Shown here one piece after another: positions 16,706 through 24,662 of a stretch of DNA of 64,000 nt. The first letter of the stretch is position 1, and each line of letters begins with the position of its first letter. The DNA lies in NCBI GenBank assembly GCA_023407175.1, contig JAEYMU010000048.1:1-64000 (forward strand), written 5' to 3'. The translations under genes were made by a program, and so were the position numbers. The DNA is from Bacillota bacterium. GTDB lineage: Bacteria; Bacillota_A; Clostridia; Lachnospirales; Lachnospiraceae. The notes below the pieces were generated by a model. The model did no database searches and was not told where the DNA came from. It saw nothing but the letters and a program-made list of their open reading frames with translations.

Positions 16706-17009
16706 ATGGATGTAAACAAACAACTTATAAATGATTTACCGGATGAGACAATTGCAACTTTTAAAAGCGATGCTAGTCAAGCAATTACTTATTGTCCTGA
16801 TGATACAGTCAATACCATGGGTGAAACTCATAAGGCAATGGTAAAAGCCTTGGAATCGTTCAAAAATATTATTGTTCAATGTTGCTAAAAAGACTTTTGA
16901 GGCAGATAAGAATTTGTCTCTTCTTTTTGAATTGGTCCGTCAATTAATTCATGCTAAAATTCTTCAACCCTCTGCAAATAAAGCTGTTCATTTTTCATAT
17001 TGGTTTTAA
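16706..17009 (+). pseudogene. Small hypothetical gene broken by a frameshift
   Basis: ATG at 16706 after TAGGAGATGGT opens a 60-codon frame (MDVNKQLINDLPDETIATF) ending at 16888. Directly at the end another frame continues with coding-like sequence (NVAKKTFEADKNLSLLFELV) to a stop at 17009. One indel near 16878 would join them into a protein of about 100 residues. The function is unknown. The short frame could also be a complete gene. Confidence 0.5.
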
Positions 17010-17517
17010 AAATCATCTTTTTATTAATATTTGTATTGCTTTCAACGCATCTCTTCATTTTCCAAAAACTTTTCTTGGAATTTCAAAATTTGTCCTGTGT
17101 GTTCTTCTGATGAGTACACTCGGTATTTTTGGATTCTCAAAATTAAATTTGTACGGGGGGGGTGTCTGCCTACACGCCGCAGACTAGGGACAAGGATTTA
17201 ATCCTTACAATAGATGAAATGGGACGAACATATGACAAGACACGGCGGCATCGTTAAGGCCTGGAGCAGGCATTGACAGCCCCGGATATGAGACATATAG
17301 GAATTCATTTGGTATAAAGAAAAGAAGAAAGAAATTAGCTTGTTAAATGTTTATTGTTTACATTTATTACAAATTATGTTAATATAATATTGCTCAAGTG
17401 TAAAGAGCCCTGCACATCTCTGGGGATATGGTGTGTAGGGCATCTTTTTATTTACAAATCGCGACAATTATATTACTATATAATGGTAAACATTAGTATA
17501 TACATAGGAGGGATTAC
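17010..17517. other. Intergenic stretch, terminator and promoter only
   Basis: No complete gene. About 17160-17260 holds a fragment that reads as protein in one frame (ILTIDEMGRTYDKTRRHR) but lacks a start and neighbours. A hairpin GCCCTgCACA/TGTGtAGGGC followed by T-rich DNA lies at 17407-17441. The rest should contain the promoter of the secreted Big_2 protein gene. Confidence 0.5.
17407..17441 (+). terminator. Hairpin terminator
   Basis: A 9-bp stem with one mismatch, a 15-nt loop, then ATCTTTTTATTT on the plus strand. It isolates the downstream secreted-protein gene from transcription entering from the left. Confidence 0.6.
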
Positions 17518-18396
17518 ATGAAAAAGTTTTTATCATTACTATTAATGCTTGTTTTATGTTTATCATTGGCAGCACCTGGTATTTCATATGCCGCAACAAT
17601 CAAACTGAATAAAACCAGCCTTACTCTATATGAGGGGAATATTTATACCCTGAAGCTGACAGGTACAACTAAAACCGTAAAATGGTCAACAAGCAATAAA
17701 ACTGTTGCTACTGTAACATCAAAAGGCAAAATAACAGCCGTAAAAGCAGGCAAGGCTACCATAACCGCATCTGTTTCCACAAAGAAGTACACCTGTAAAT
17801 TAACCGTAAAGGAATCTTTTAATGCAAAAAAAGCAATTGATAGCATAGATGCCGATGTTCAGGACTTGGGGACCGGACTTGTCGCAACATTGAAAAACAA
17901 TTATTCTTTCAATTTTCAGATGACTGCTACTGCTGTGTTTTATGATTCTGATGGAAAAATGCTTGGAAAATCTACCGCAGATAACTATTATTTTGAAAAA
18001 GGAAGAAGTTGTGCTCTCTATTTCTACGGTCCTTATGATAGTAATTACTCTCCAGTAGAATATGATAGTTATAAGATTTTATATTCTGTTGATGCTGTCT
18101 CCGAATATATAACAAGCAATGTATCAGACATTAAGACCAATTCAAACATAGGAGCTGATAATGTCATGGTCGAGGCAACTAACTCCGGAGACAAGGAAAG
18201 CGAGTATACATGTGTAAGTATAGTTTTCTATAAGGGGGATGTTGTGGTTGGATATGATTATACTTATGTTGACGTAAGTTCTCCAGGCTCTACGAATTAT
18301 GCTGATTTCTCGTTCCCGTATGATAGCGATTACAATACTATACAGATAGATAACTATAAAGTATATGTGAACTATTCTTATAATTATACTTGGTAA
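17518..18396 (+). CDS. Secreted Big_2 (Ig-like) domain protein
   Basis: A 292-residue exported protein. Residues 1-25 are a signal peptide (MKKFLSLLLMLVLCLSLAAP, cleavage after SYA). Residues about 28-97 are one bacterial Ig-like group 2 domain (VKWSTSNKTVATVTSKGKI and AGKATITASV). The C-terminal half is a Tyr/Ser/Asp-rich beta domain, possibly two FxLYD-like repeats. Such proteins usually mediate surface adhesion. ATG follows AGGAGGGATTAC. Confidence 0.88.
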   Translation: MKKFLSLLLMLVLCLSLAAPGISYAATIKLNKTSLTLYEGNIYTLKLTGTTKTVKWSTSNKTVATVTSKGKITAVKAGKATITASVSTKKYTCKLTVKESFNAKKAIDSIDADVQDLGTGLVATLKNNYSFNFQMTATAVFYDSDGKMLGKSTADNYYFEKGRSCALYFYGPYDSNYSPVEYDSYKILYSVDAVSEYITSNVSDIKTNSNIGADNVMVEATNSGDKESEYTCVSIVFYKGDVVVGYDYTYVDVSSPGSTNYADFSFPYDSDYNTIQIDNYKVYVNYSYNYTW

Positions 18397-18403
18397 ATAT
18401 CTC

Positions 18404-18434
18404 ACCCCGGCCAGTACATCATAATGACCGGGGG
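18404..18434 (+). terminator. Hairpin after the Big_2 gene
   Basis: CCCCGG and CCGGGG pair around a 17-nt loop, 8 bp after the stop codon. No T-run follows, so it may be weak or act on RNA stability. Confidence 0.4.
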
Positions 18435-18436
18435 GT

Positions 18437-18634
18437 TCACTTGTGCCGACGCAACTTTCTCAGACTCCAGTTTGAGTTTCGACGTTGAAACTTCATACTA
18501 TCATATCCCATAGCGATAAGAGTAAAACCATCCTTTGTCATTTGGTACATTGGATTGCTTTTGCCATTAGAAGCTATATACGAGGTCAAATTGAATAGCC
18601 CCGAAAATTCGATGCCGCGAATTCTTAGAATCAC
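18437..18634 (-). pseudogene. Rha-family fragment
   Basis: The frame encodes NGKSNPMYQMTKDGFTLIAM, the conserved middle of Rha proteins, but lacks the N-terminal DNA-binding part and breaks after GYDSMKF. In the neighbouring frame the sequence continues as VSTSKLKLES, the same word that occurs in the 674-residue phage protein (VSTSKLEPES, about 1490). It is a decayed second Rha copy. Confidence 0.6.
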
Positions 18635-18761
18635 TTATTACGTATACAATAATTTACTTAACATTCAAAAGTACCATGCTAAATCAAACTACTACAATAC
18701 ATCTATATTGCACCCAAATGATACACACATTTCTTATTCATAGTATAAAAGGAGGTACAGT

Positions 18762-19394
18762 ATGGCAGAACGTATTTCTGTTAAAAAAGCTGCCGAACTA
18801 ACAGGGCTAAGTGAGTTAACAATCAGATTGGGAATTAAGTGCGGAAGTCTCGAATTTGGGAGAGCAATTCCATCCAAATCAGGTAAACAACATACATACC
18901 ATATTAGCCCTAAAAAACTTGAAGAGTATCTCGGCATGCAAAAAGAACTTAATAAAGAAATAGATCCAGGGTCTGTAATCGATACAAAAATCAAACTACT
19001 GGAAGATGAAGTCCAACAACTTAAATCCAATTTGCATGAACTTAGCTTGGTAATTAATGGGCTGCTTGATAACCAAGAATACTTAATTAAAAGATTGAAT
19101 GGCGAAAAAGTCAAAGGATATTCAACTACCTTCAGCAGCACAATTATGAATTTTAGAAAAAAGCCTGTATATGATATCCCAGAAGAAAAAGTCACTGTCA
19201 AAAGAACTGCCGAGCTTTTGGGTGTATCGCCAATAGTAATCCACTTAGGTATCATTCACGGAGAGTTTCCTTTTGGAACTGTTACGCAAAAAGTTCAATA
19301 TAACGGAAATCACCAGAATGTTTATCATATCAATGCCAGGAAACTTGCTGAATATTTAGGCATAACAATCGAACAGGTTAAAGGTACCCAGTAA
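18762..19394 (+). CDS. Protein with two excisionase-like HTH domains and a coiled coil
   Basis: A 210-residue protein built from an internal duplication. Residues 4-60 (RISVKKAAELTGLSELTIRL ... YHISPKKLEEYLGM) and 143-202 (KVTVKRTAELLGVSPIVIHL ... YHINARKLAEYLGI) are two copies of the same MerR/excisionase-type DNA-binding domain. Residues 70-110 between them form a coiled coil (KIKLLEDEVQQLKSNLHELS). It likely binds two half-sites or bridges DNA. Start after AAAGGAGGTACAGT. Confidence 0.75.
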   Translation: MAERISVKKAAELTGLSELTIRLGIKCGSLEFGRAIPSKSGKQHTYHISPKKLEEYLGMQKELNKEIDPGSVIDTKIKLLEDEVQQLKSNLHELSLVINGLLDNQEYLIKRLNGEKVKGYSTTFSSTIMNFRKKPVYDIPEEKVTVKRTAELLGVSPIVIHLGIIHGEFPFGTVTQKVQYNGNHQNVYHINARKLAEYLGITIEQVKGTQ

Positions 19395-19498
19395 CCTCGT
19401 ATTTTAGCAATACAATCGCTTTATATTCACTTGATAAAATACAAGATGCATCTCTTATTCCCTATAATCTGATTTCTGGCAGTTTTTAACGATATCTT

Positions 19499-20656
19499 TT
19501 AATAATAGGGCTCTTCCTTCTTTTCCGGTATAGGATCACTACCATGACCCCTAATACCAAGGATTTCATCCGTTTTTCTTATCGTGGGATCATACCAATC
19601 CGCTTTATCATTTGCCCAAGCTATCCATTCTGAATTTTTGTTATTCAGGTCTCTTTGCTGAACATAATTTGTATATGCTCGAATTTTCATGGCAATATCA
19701 AAATTATTTACTTCGTTTAAAAGCAACTCTAATTTCTCTTTTTCTTTTATACGTTCCTGATTATGTAATTGAGCCAGGCGACTTTCCTCCTTTTTCTTTA
19801 AGTCCATTTCCAGTGTTTCCAAATGTGTATTATGTCGTTCTTCTGATAATTGAAGAAATTTATATATAATTTCTGGTACTCTATCCTCGAGTTTTCTCTT
19901 TGAGGTATCTCCAATTCGTGTATCTCGCTTCCCATAGCTATAAATTATAAAAACAAGTTTTCCATTATGAACATGGTCATACTTAGATATTTTGGGTGGG
20001 TTCTCTATGGATTCTTTACCTTGCCTCTTCTCACACTTAATAGTTTCAGTTTTTTCAAATTCATTAAATACATGAGAAGCATCGCTTATTTGCTCCATTA
20101 AATGAAAAGCAATGTCTTCCCCACGTATATCAAGTGTTGAATCATCGTTAAATCGCCCACCCAATTTGATTAGTCCGGCGACTACATAGTCGATAATCTC
20201 TATAGCTCGATCTTTCTGGGCATCAGAAGTGACGCAGCGTTTATGTACCCTATTCATTATATCCTTATCATAAGAAAAACCGCTTAATAGTTGATTTGCA
20301 CCTCTAGTAAATAAAGTCACTGTTTCTTTAAATGCTTTTTGTTCATCCTGTGTTAAAAAGCTTAAAGATCCGTAATTGAAGTTTCTATAAGTATCTCCTG
20401 TATTCTCACGACTGCATCCTACTATTTTAGATCGTCCATTTGATTGCATTGGAAGATCTATCTTCTGGACCTCTTTACCATGTGCAAGCTTAGCCCAATA
20501 ACCATTAGGAGGTGTCGGTATATTCATGGACTTACATATTTTCTTAATTGCTACATTGGAAACCCCGTATAACTTAGCGACCTGAATAACCGGTGCATTC
20601 CAGACTTGTTCATATAATTTTTCTCGCTCATACACATTTTTACCATCTGTTGACAT
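19499..20656 (-). CDS. HTH-containing hypothetical protein (GYWAKL type)
   Basis: A 385-residue protein. The N-terminus YEQVWNAPVIQVAKLYGVSN, then AIKKICKSMNIPTPPNGYWA, is a recurrent motif in a family of uncharacterised bacterial proteins, often on mobile DNA, with a helix-turn-helix over VAKLYGVSNVAIKKIC. The C-terminal half has a long charged coiled coil (about 285-320) and ends in a Trp-rich segment. The biochemical role is unknown. ATG follows GAGGAGAATTT. Confidence 0.7.
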   Translation of the reverse strand: MSTDGKNVYEREKLYEQVWNAPVIQVAKLYGVSNVAIKKICKSMNIPTPPNGYWAKLAHGKEVQKIDLPMQSNGRSKIVGCSRENTGDTYRNFNYGSLSFLTQDEQKAFKETVTLFTRGANQLLSGFSYDKDIMNRVHKRCVTSDAQKDRAIEIIDYVVAGLIKLGGRFNDDSTLDIRGEDIAFHLMEQISDASHVFNEFEKTETIKCEKRQGKESIENPPKISKYDHVHNGKLVFIIYSYGKRDTRIGDTSKRKLEDRVPEIIYKFLQLSEERHNTHLETLEMDLKKKEESRLAQLHNQERIKEKEKLELLLNEVNNFDIAMKIRAYTNYVQQRDLNNKNSEWIAWANDKADWYDPTIRKTDEILGIRGHGSDPIPEKKEEPYY

Positions 20657-20833
20657 AAATTCTCCTCACATCCTATTGATAGATTAATAAGATATTATAC
20701 CATTTTATAACGGAGAATTGGCGTTTACAATATGCAACTTTTATGTGGTATTTTGTTCTATTTACGCAACTATTATTAATAAGCTTTGAATTATACTCGG
20801 ATGTCCGAATTTCCGACGTCTCAATATCTCTCT

Positions 20834-21175
20834 TTATTTATTAATAAGCTTTGGATTATACGGGTCTGTCAAATCCCACCCTTCATAGTCTTTCATGAAT
20901 TTTTCTAAGGCAGATCTCCTTACTTTTCTACTTCCTAACTGTAAATATGGGAGTAGCCCGGATTTCAACAAATCACCAACATAATTCTTATTGCATTTTA
21001 AAAGCTTTGCTATTTCAGCCGTAGTAAAAAGCTCATCGCAATTGCTTTCATTGGTATAATAATGGTGATAATCTACATGCGCCAGACGCATACCGCTAGA
21101 ATTATATTCCTCAATTTTTTTTTGCAATTTACAAACTGCCTCTATTAATCTCTCTATTTGATCTTCTAAATACAT
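20834..21175 (-). CDS. Helix-turn-helix (excisionase-type) protein
   Basis: A protein of about 113 residues. A predicted coiled N-terminus (EDQIERLIEAVCKLQKKIEE) is followed by a MerR/excisionase-type domain: TTAEIAKLLKCNKNYVGDLL, then KSGLLPYLQLGSRKVRRSAL. I place the start at ATG 21175; TTG at 21184 is an alternative closer to GGGAG. It is likely a DNA-binding control protein of the element. Confidence 0.7.
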   Translation of the reverse strand: MYLEDQIERLIEAVCKLQKKIEEYNSSGMRLAHVDYHHYYTNESNCDELFTTAEIAKLLKCNKNYVGDLLKSGLLPYLQLGSRKVRRSALEKFMKDYEGWDLTDPYNPKLINK

Positions 21176-21184
21176 CCCACACAA

Positions 21185-22499
21185 TGACTCCCTTCTTTTG
21201 ATACTCTTTGTTTATAAATATGGTCATCACGGCGGTACATTATCTGAATACATTATATTATTTCAAATTGGATACCTCCATGCAGTTTTTTGCATGCCGA
21301 TGATAAAGATATTATAATACCATTTTCAACTACAAAGATATCTCCAGCTAATACACGAATTTCATAGAGAGATATCTTCAAAAATTGAGGATATCGCACG
21401 TCATACCAACATGCTACCATTGTCTTATATAACCTTGTACGCTTTTGCCAGCGCAGAGGTGTTTGAGTGTGAACAAAATTCAATTGAACGCTTAAAGAGG
21501 TATAGGAAAAAGTTCCGACACCACTTTCCTTAGTCTGGAATAAGTGCAAAACGCTGCCCTCACTTCTATGCCTAATGAAAATTCAGTACAACCTACATAT
21601 TTCGCTGTGAATAGAACGAAAAACTCCGTTGTACTGTTTTCACATACCTTAATCTGAACGGAATTTTCCGTTGAGTATAATTTATCCGCCTTACTCACTT
21701 TGATATACATTACTATAAAGAAATCGGAGTGGGCGATTTTCCCCGCTCGGCGATGCCGTGAAAGGTCAATCACAATATAGCTGCCCTCAATTTTGAGGCC
21801 AGCTATAACTGCACTGATTGACTTATCTATATTCATATCTTAGTACAAAAATCATATGATGCTTAAATAGCACATAATGCAAATGCTAAAGAAGGAAAAT
21901 AGGGCTGTCCATAAAGTGGACACCCCTACCAAAGTACGAGAGGTAGTCTTTGGAGCCGTTCCACTTGATATGTACTTTCAGTGAAGAAATCGCCCAGCGC
22001 AATATTGCTCCCGGATAATTGATCAGAATATCTTCTGTATTTATATGAATTCCCTTGCTTCGTCCTCGCTTCGTTTGATTTTTTTCTGCGCCTAAAGATT
22101 TAAAATATGTCTGTCTCAAGCACACATCAAAAAATATTTCTCACGGTTCGCTCGTGGTTCACGTGTTGTTCGCTTGCATTATTGTGCGCATAAAGCATAC
22201 ATCCCGGTATTCCAAAAGGATTCCCAAAACTCTGTGAAGCCCGCCCTTGTAGATGCGCTCAAAATTGAGCTAACCTATCAGAATTAAGGCTAACCGGAGG
22301 ATGGCGCAATATTGCGCTCACCGATTTCTATCCGGTACCTCTTACAAACCAAATAATTCAATTTTAAATTTAATCGTAAATATAAGATGTATAGCTCGGT
22401 ATATCAAAAGGACTCTCCAAAATTGGAGAAACGTCCCCTTTTAATGAACGAAAAATTTCGTTTATCTTTTCTGCCGGCTTTCTTATGATTAATCACTTA
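21185..22499. other. Gene-poor 1.3 kb stretch rich in palindromes
   Basis: Several open frames on the minus strand (up to 114 codons) lack ribosome sites and recognisable domains, so I do not call genes. The stretch is instead marked by many short perfect palindromes and two related structured units near 22205 and 22397. It lies directly downstream of the sigma-70 gene. It could hold structured RNA or protein binding sites. Confidence 0.45.
21615..22462. repeat. Family of short palindromes with 2-nt centres
   Basis: Palindromes: AACGAAAAACTCCGTT 21615-21630 (imperfect), AACGGAATTTTCCGTT 21657-21672, CCTCAATTTTGAGG 21785-21798, GCGCAATATTGCTC 21997-22010 (imperfect), GCTCAAAATTGAGC 22257-22270, GCGCAATATTGCGC 22304-22317, TCTCCAAAATTGGAGA 22414-22429 and AACGAAAAATTTCGTT 22447-22462. 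Two forms recur: NNNCAA-NN-TTGNNN and AACGNAA-NN-TTNCGTT. Confidence 0.65.
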
Positions 22500-23441
22500 T
22501 TACATTATCCCACTATCTACCCAGCCCATATTGACCGCATATTTAAGCTCCCTCTTATTCAGATAAGTTAGTTTTCCTTCCTCTGCCCAGCATTTTACCC
22601 TGTGTGCATCAATCGGGCATTCTCCGCTCCACAAACCCAACTCCTGACCCAGCCTACGTGTCCGGGAATTGCATCTTAATTGCTTTAATGCCTTGGCTTC
22701 GTATTGTCTTACCATCTCTCTTGTAATGCCCATTCGAGAACCAGCACTATCCAACGTACTACTTTCAACAAACCTATATTGAATAACCTTGATCATTCTC
22801 TCATCCTTCAGCACCTGGGACACGATATCCCAAAGCTCTCCCCGGAACTGTACTGCTGCCAGCCGCTCCACTGCATCCCCTTCCACATCGACCTCTGCCG
22901 ATACCGTATCCCCTAGGGACAGACTTTCATTATCGTTCCCGGGTATTACTTCATCCAGGCTCCGGACCGCCCCCTGGAACATGAACTGCTCCAGCTTCTC
23001 CACTCTGGCTGGAGATATCGCAATCCAAGAAGCATATTCCCACTTATCAGGTTCCCGATTGTAATTGCTAAGGAAATAGGCCCTTGCCTGGTTATACTTA
23101 TATATCTTCTCCTGGGTATGTATTGGTATCCGAATTATCCGACCGGAGTTATCCAGGAAGTGCTTTACCACCTGATTGATCCACAGGCTGGCATAGGTAA
23201 GGAAATTTGCTCCCTGATCGGGATCATAACGCTTTACAGCCTCAATCAGGCCAAAATATGCTTCATGCATCAATTCCTCCTTCTCGATGATTGGAAGGCT
23301 GTCATGGCCGCTCTGGTACACATAGCGGAATCTTTTTATTACTGTAGCTATGAATCCTTTATTCTGTATATAGAGATGTTCCATGTTATGCTCCTGATCA
23401 ATCCCCTGCTGGATCAGGCCCACTAATTCCTCATTGGTCAT
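22500..23441 (-). CDS. Sigma-70 family RNA polymerase sigma factor (element-borne)
   Basis: A 313-residue sigma factor with region 2 (EELMHEAYFGLIEAVKRYDP and ANFLTYASLWINQVVKHFLD), region 3 (IPIHTQEKIYKYNQARAYFL ... WIAISPARVEKLEQF) and region 4 (STLDSAGSRMGITREMVRQY, then EAKALKQLR). It is RpoD/RpoH-like but lacks region 1.1 and the full 1.2, and carries an extra 50-residue C-terminal tail. It may redirect host polymerase to element promoters. ATG follows AGGTAGGGGATATC. Confidence 0.85.
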   Translation of the reverse strand: MTNEELVGLIQQGIDQEHNMEHLYIQNKGFIATVIKRFRYVYQSGHDSLPIIEKEELMHEAYFGLIEAVKRYDPDQGANFLTYASLWINQVVKHFLDNSGRIIRIPIHTQEKIYKYNQARAYFLSNYNREPDKWEYASWIAISPARVEKLEQFMFQGAVRSLDEVIPGNDNESLSLGDTVSAEVDVEGDAVERLAAVQFRGELWDIVSQVLKDERMIKVIQYRFVESSTLDSAGSRMGITREMVRQYEAKALKQLRCNSRTRRLGQELGLWSGECPIDAHRVKCWAEEGKLTYLNKRELKYAVNMGWVDSGIM

Positions 23442-23636
23442 GATATCCCCTACCTTTTCACATTTCTTTCACTGAATGGATATACTTCCGACATAAATGT
23501 CCGTTATAATAAGCTCATAAAGTTAATCAGCGCCAGCAAGCAACTTTTACATAGATTTTTTCATAAATTCTCCCATTTAAAAGCCGACCTTACCAGTTGG
23601 CTTTTCCTCTACTCAAAATTATTTTTTCACAAAAAA

Positions 23637-23666
23637 ACTACCAACTGAATATTGATAGTTGGTAGT
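23637..23666 (-). terminator. Terminator of the RES-domain gene
   Basis: A perfect 10-bp stem, ACTACCAACT with AGTTGGTAGT, then seven T residues on the minus strand, 7 bp after the stop codon. It is a textbook intrinsic terminator. Confidence 0.85.
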
Positions 23667-23673
23667 CCCCTTA

Positions 23674-24558
23674 TTACATTCGATTAAAGTTATTTAGTTG
23701 CCTCTTAGTTTTATCTTTATTATCTGAAATAATTAATTTGTTTGGATCAGCATATGTTTCCGTAATTGGCATTACCTGATCTTCATTAAAATCTATAAAA
23801 CAGTATTTTGGGGTATATAATCTGACTATCTTACTATCTAACATTTCAAAGCCATTTCTTTCTGCACCTTTAAACAATACATAATTACAGTGTCCTGTAA
23901 GGGAGCTTTTGAATACTATTCCATCATATCCATTTTCTTTAATCATTTCTGAAAAATATTGAGTTACCGAATAATCCTTTTCATTTGATACTGCCGCTCT
24001 AAACTCTCTCTTAATGTAAGATATCACCGAGTCTATAGAAATATTATTTTTTTCTACATCCCCCCAAAATTGGCTATCAAGGCGATTGCCGCCACTATAT
24101 AAATCAATCATCTTTAATTCTTGTTTATTCATAAATTTTGCTACAGAGATTAGTTGCCCCAAATCTGGCTTAACTTCACAACATGCTGTATATTCATCAT
24201 CAGCTAAATATAACACTGATATATTTTCTTTATTGCATCTTGAAGCTTTAGCAATTCCGTTTGGAGGTTCAATAGAGTTATAATAATCACATCCTTTAAA
24301 TCTATCATTTATATCGACATTAATCCCAAGTTGTTTATGATTGCATATATCATCTTCTCCTAGCGGACGTGCTCGGTAAAATAAATTTCCTTTAGATACT
24401 ATTTTAGTATAATTTCCGTCAAATTTTAAAATGAACCTTCGAAAAATATCATTTATTACGTTGCCCTCTTGACAATCTCCTGATATTACCGCTTTACGGA
24501 ATTGTTTATACCATATATCAGCATTTAGGTATATTACTGTCGGTTTATTCATTTCCAC
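23674..24558 (-). CDS. RES-domain protein, NAD-degrading toxin candidate
   Basis: A 294-residue protein with a RES fold. LFYRARPLGE near residue 66 gives the Arg, LADDEYTACCEVKPDLGQ near 125 gives the Glu, and a Ser in SSLTGHCNYVLF near 225 completes the R-E-S set. RES toxins cleave NAD or transfer ADP-ribose and normally pair with an Xre/MbcA-type antitoxin. No such gene is adjacent. GTG at 24558 is preferred because AGGAGG lies 7 nt upstream; ATG 24552 is the alternative. Confidence 0.75.
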   Translation of the reverse strand: MEMNKPTVIYLNADIWYKQFRKAVISGDCQEGNVINDIFRRFILKFDGNYTKIVSKGNLFYRARPLGEDDICNHKQLGINVDINDRFKGCDYYNSIEPPNGIAKASRCNKENISVLYLADDEYTACCEVKPDLGQLISVAKFMNKQELKMIDLYSGGNRLDSQFWGDVEKNNISIDSVISYIKREFRAAVSNEKDYSVTQYFSEMIKENGYDGIVFKSSLTGHCNYVLFKGAERNGFEMLDSKIVRLYTPKYCFIDFNEDQVMPITETYADPNKLIISDNKDKTKRQLNNFNRM

Positions 24559-24662
24559 AATTATACCTCCTAAAATATGTTATATAAACATTCTAAATCA
24601 TTGAGAGCCAACTATCAATATACAATTGTCAATGTTCGTCATTTTTTATTCGCGTACTCAAA

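Noticed and set aside
17160..17260. Protein-like fragment ILTIDEMGRTYDKTRRHR
   Set aside because: No start, no matching neighbour and no family recognised; it may be debris of a lost gene.
21253..22125. Three minus-strand open frames of 79-114 codons
   Set aside because: They lack ribosome sites and recognisable domains, overlap each other, and run through palindromes; kept only as a gene-poor region.
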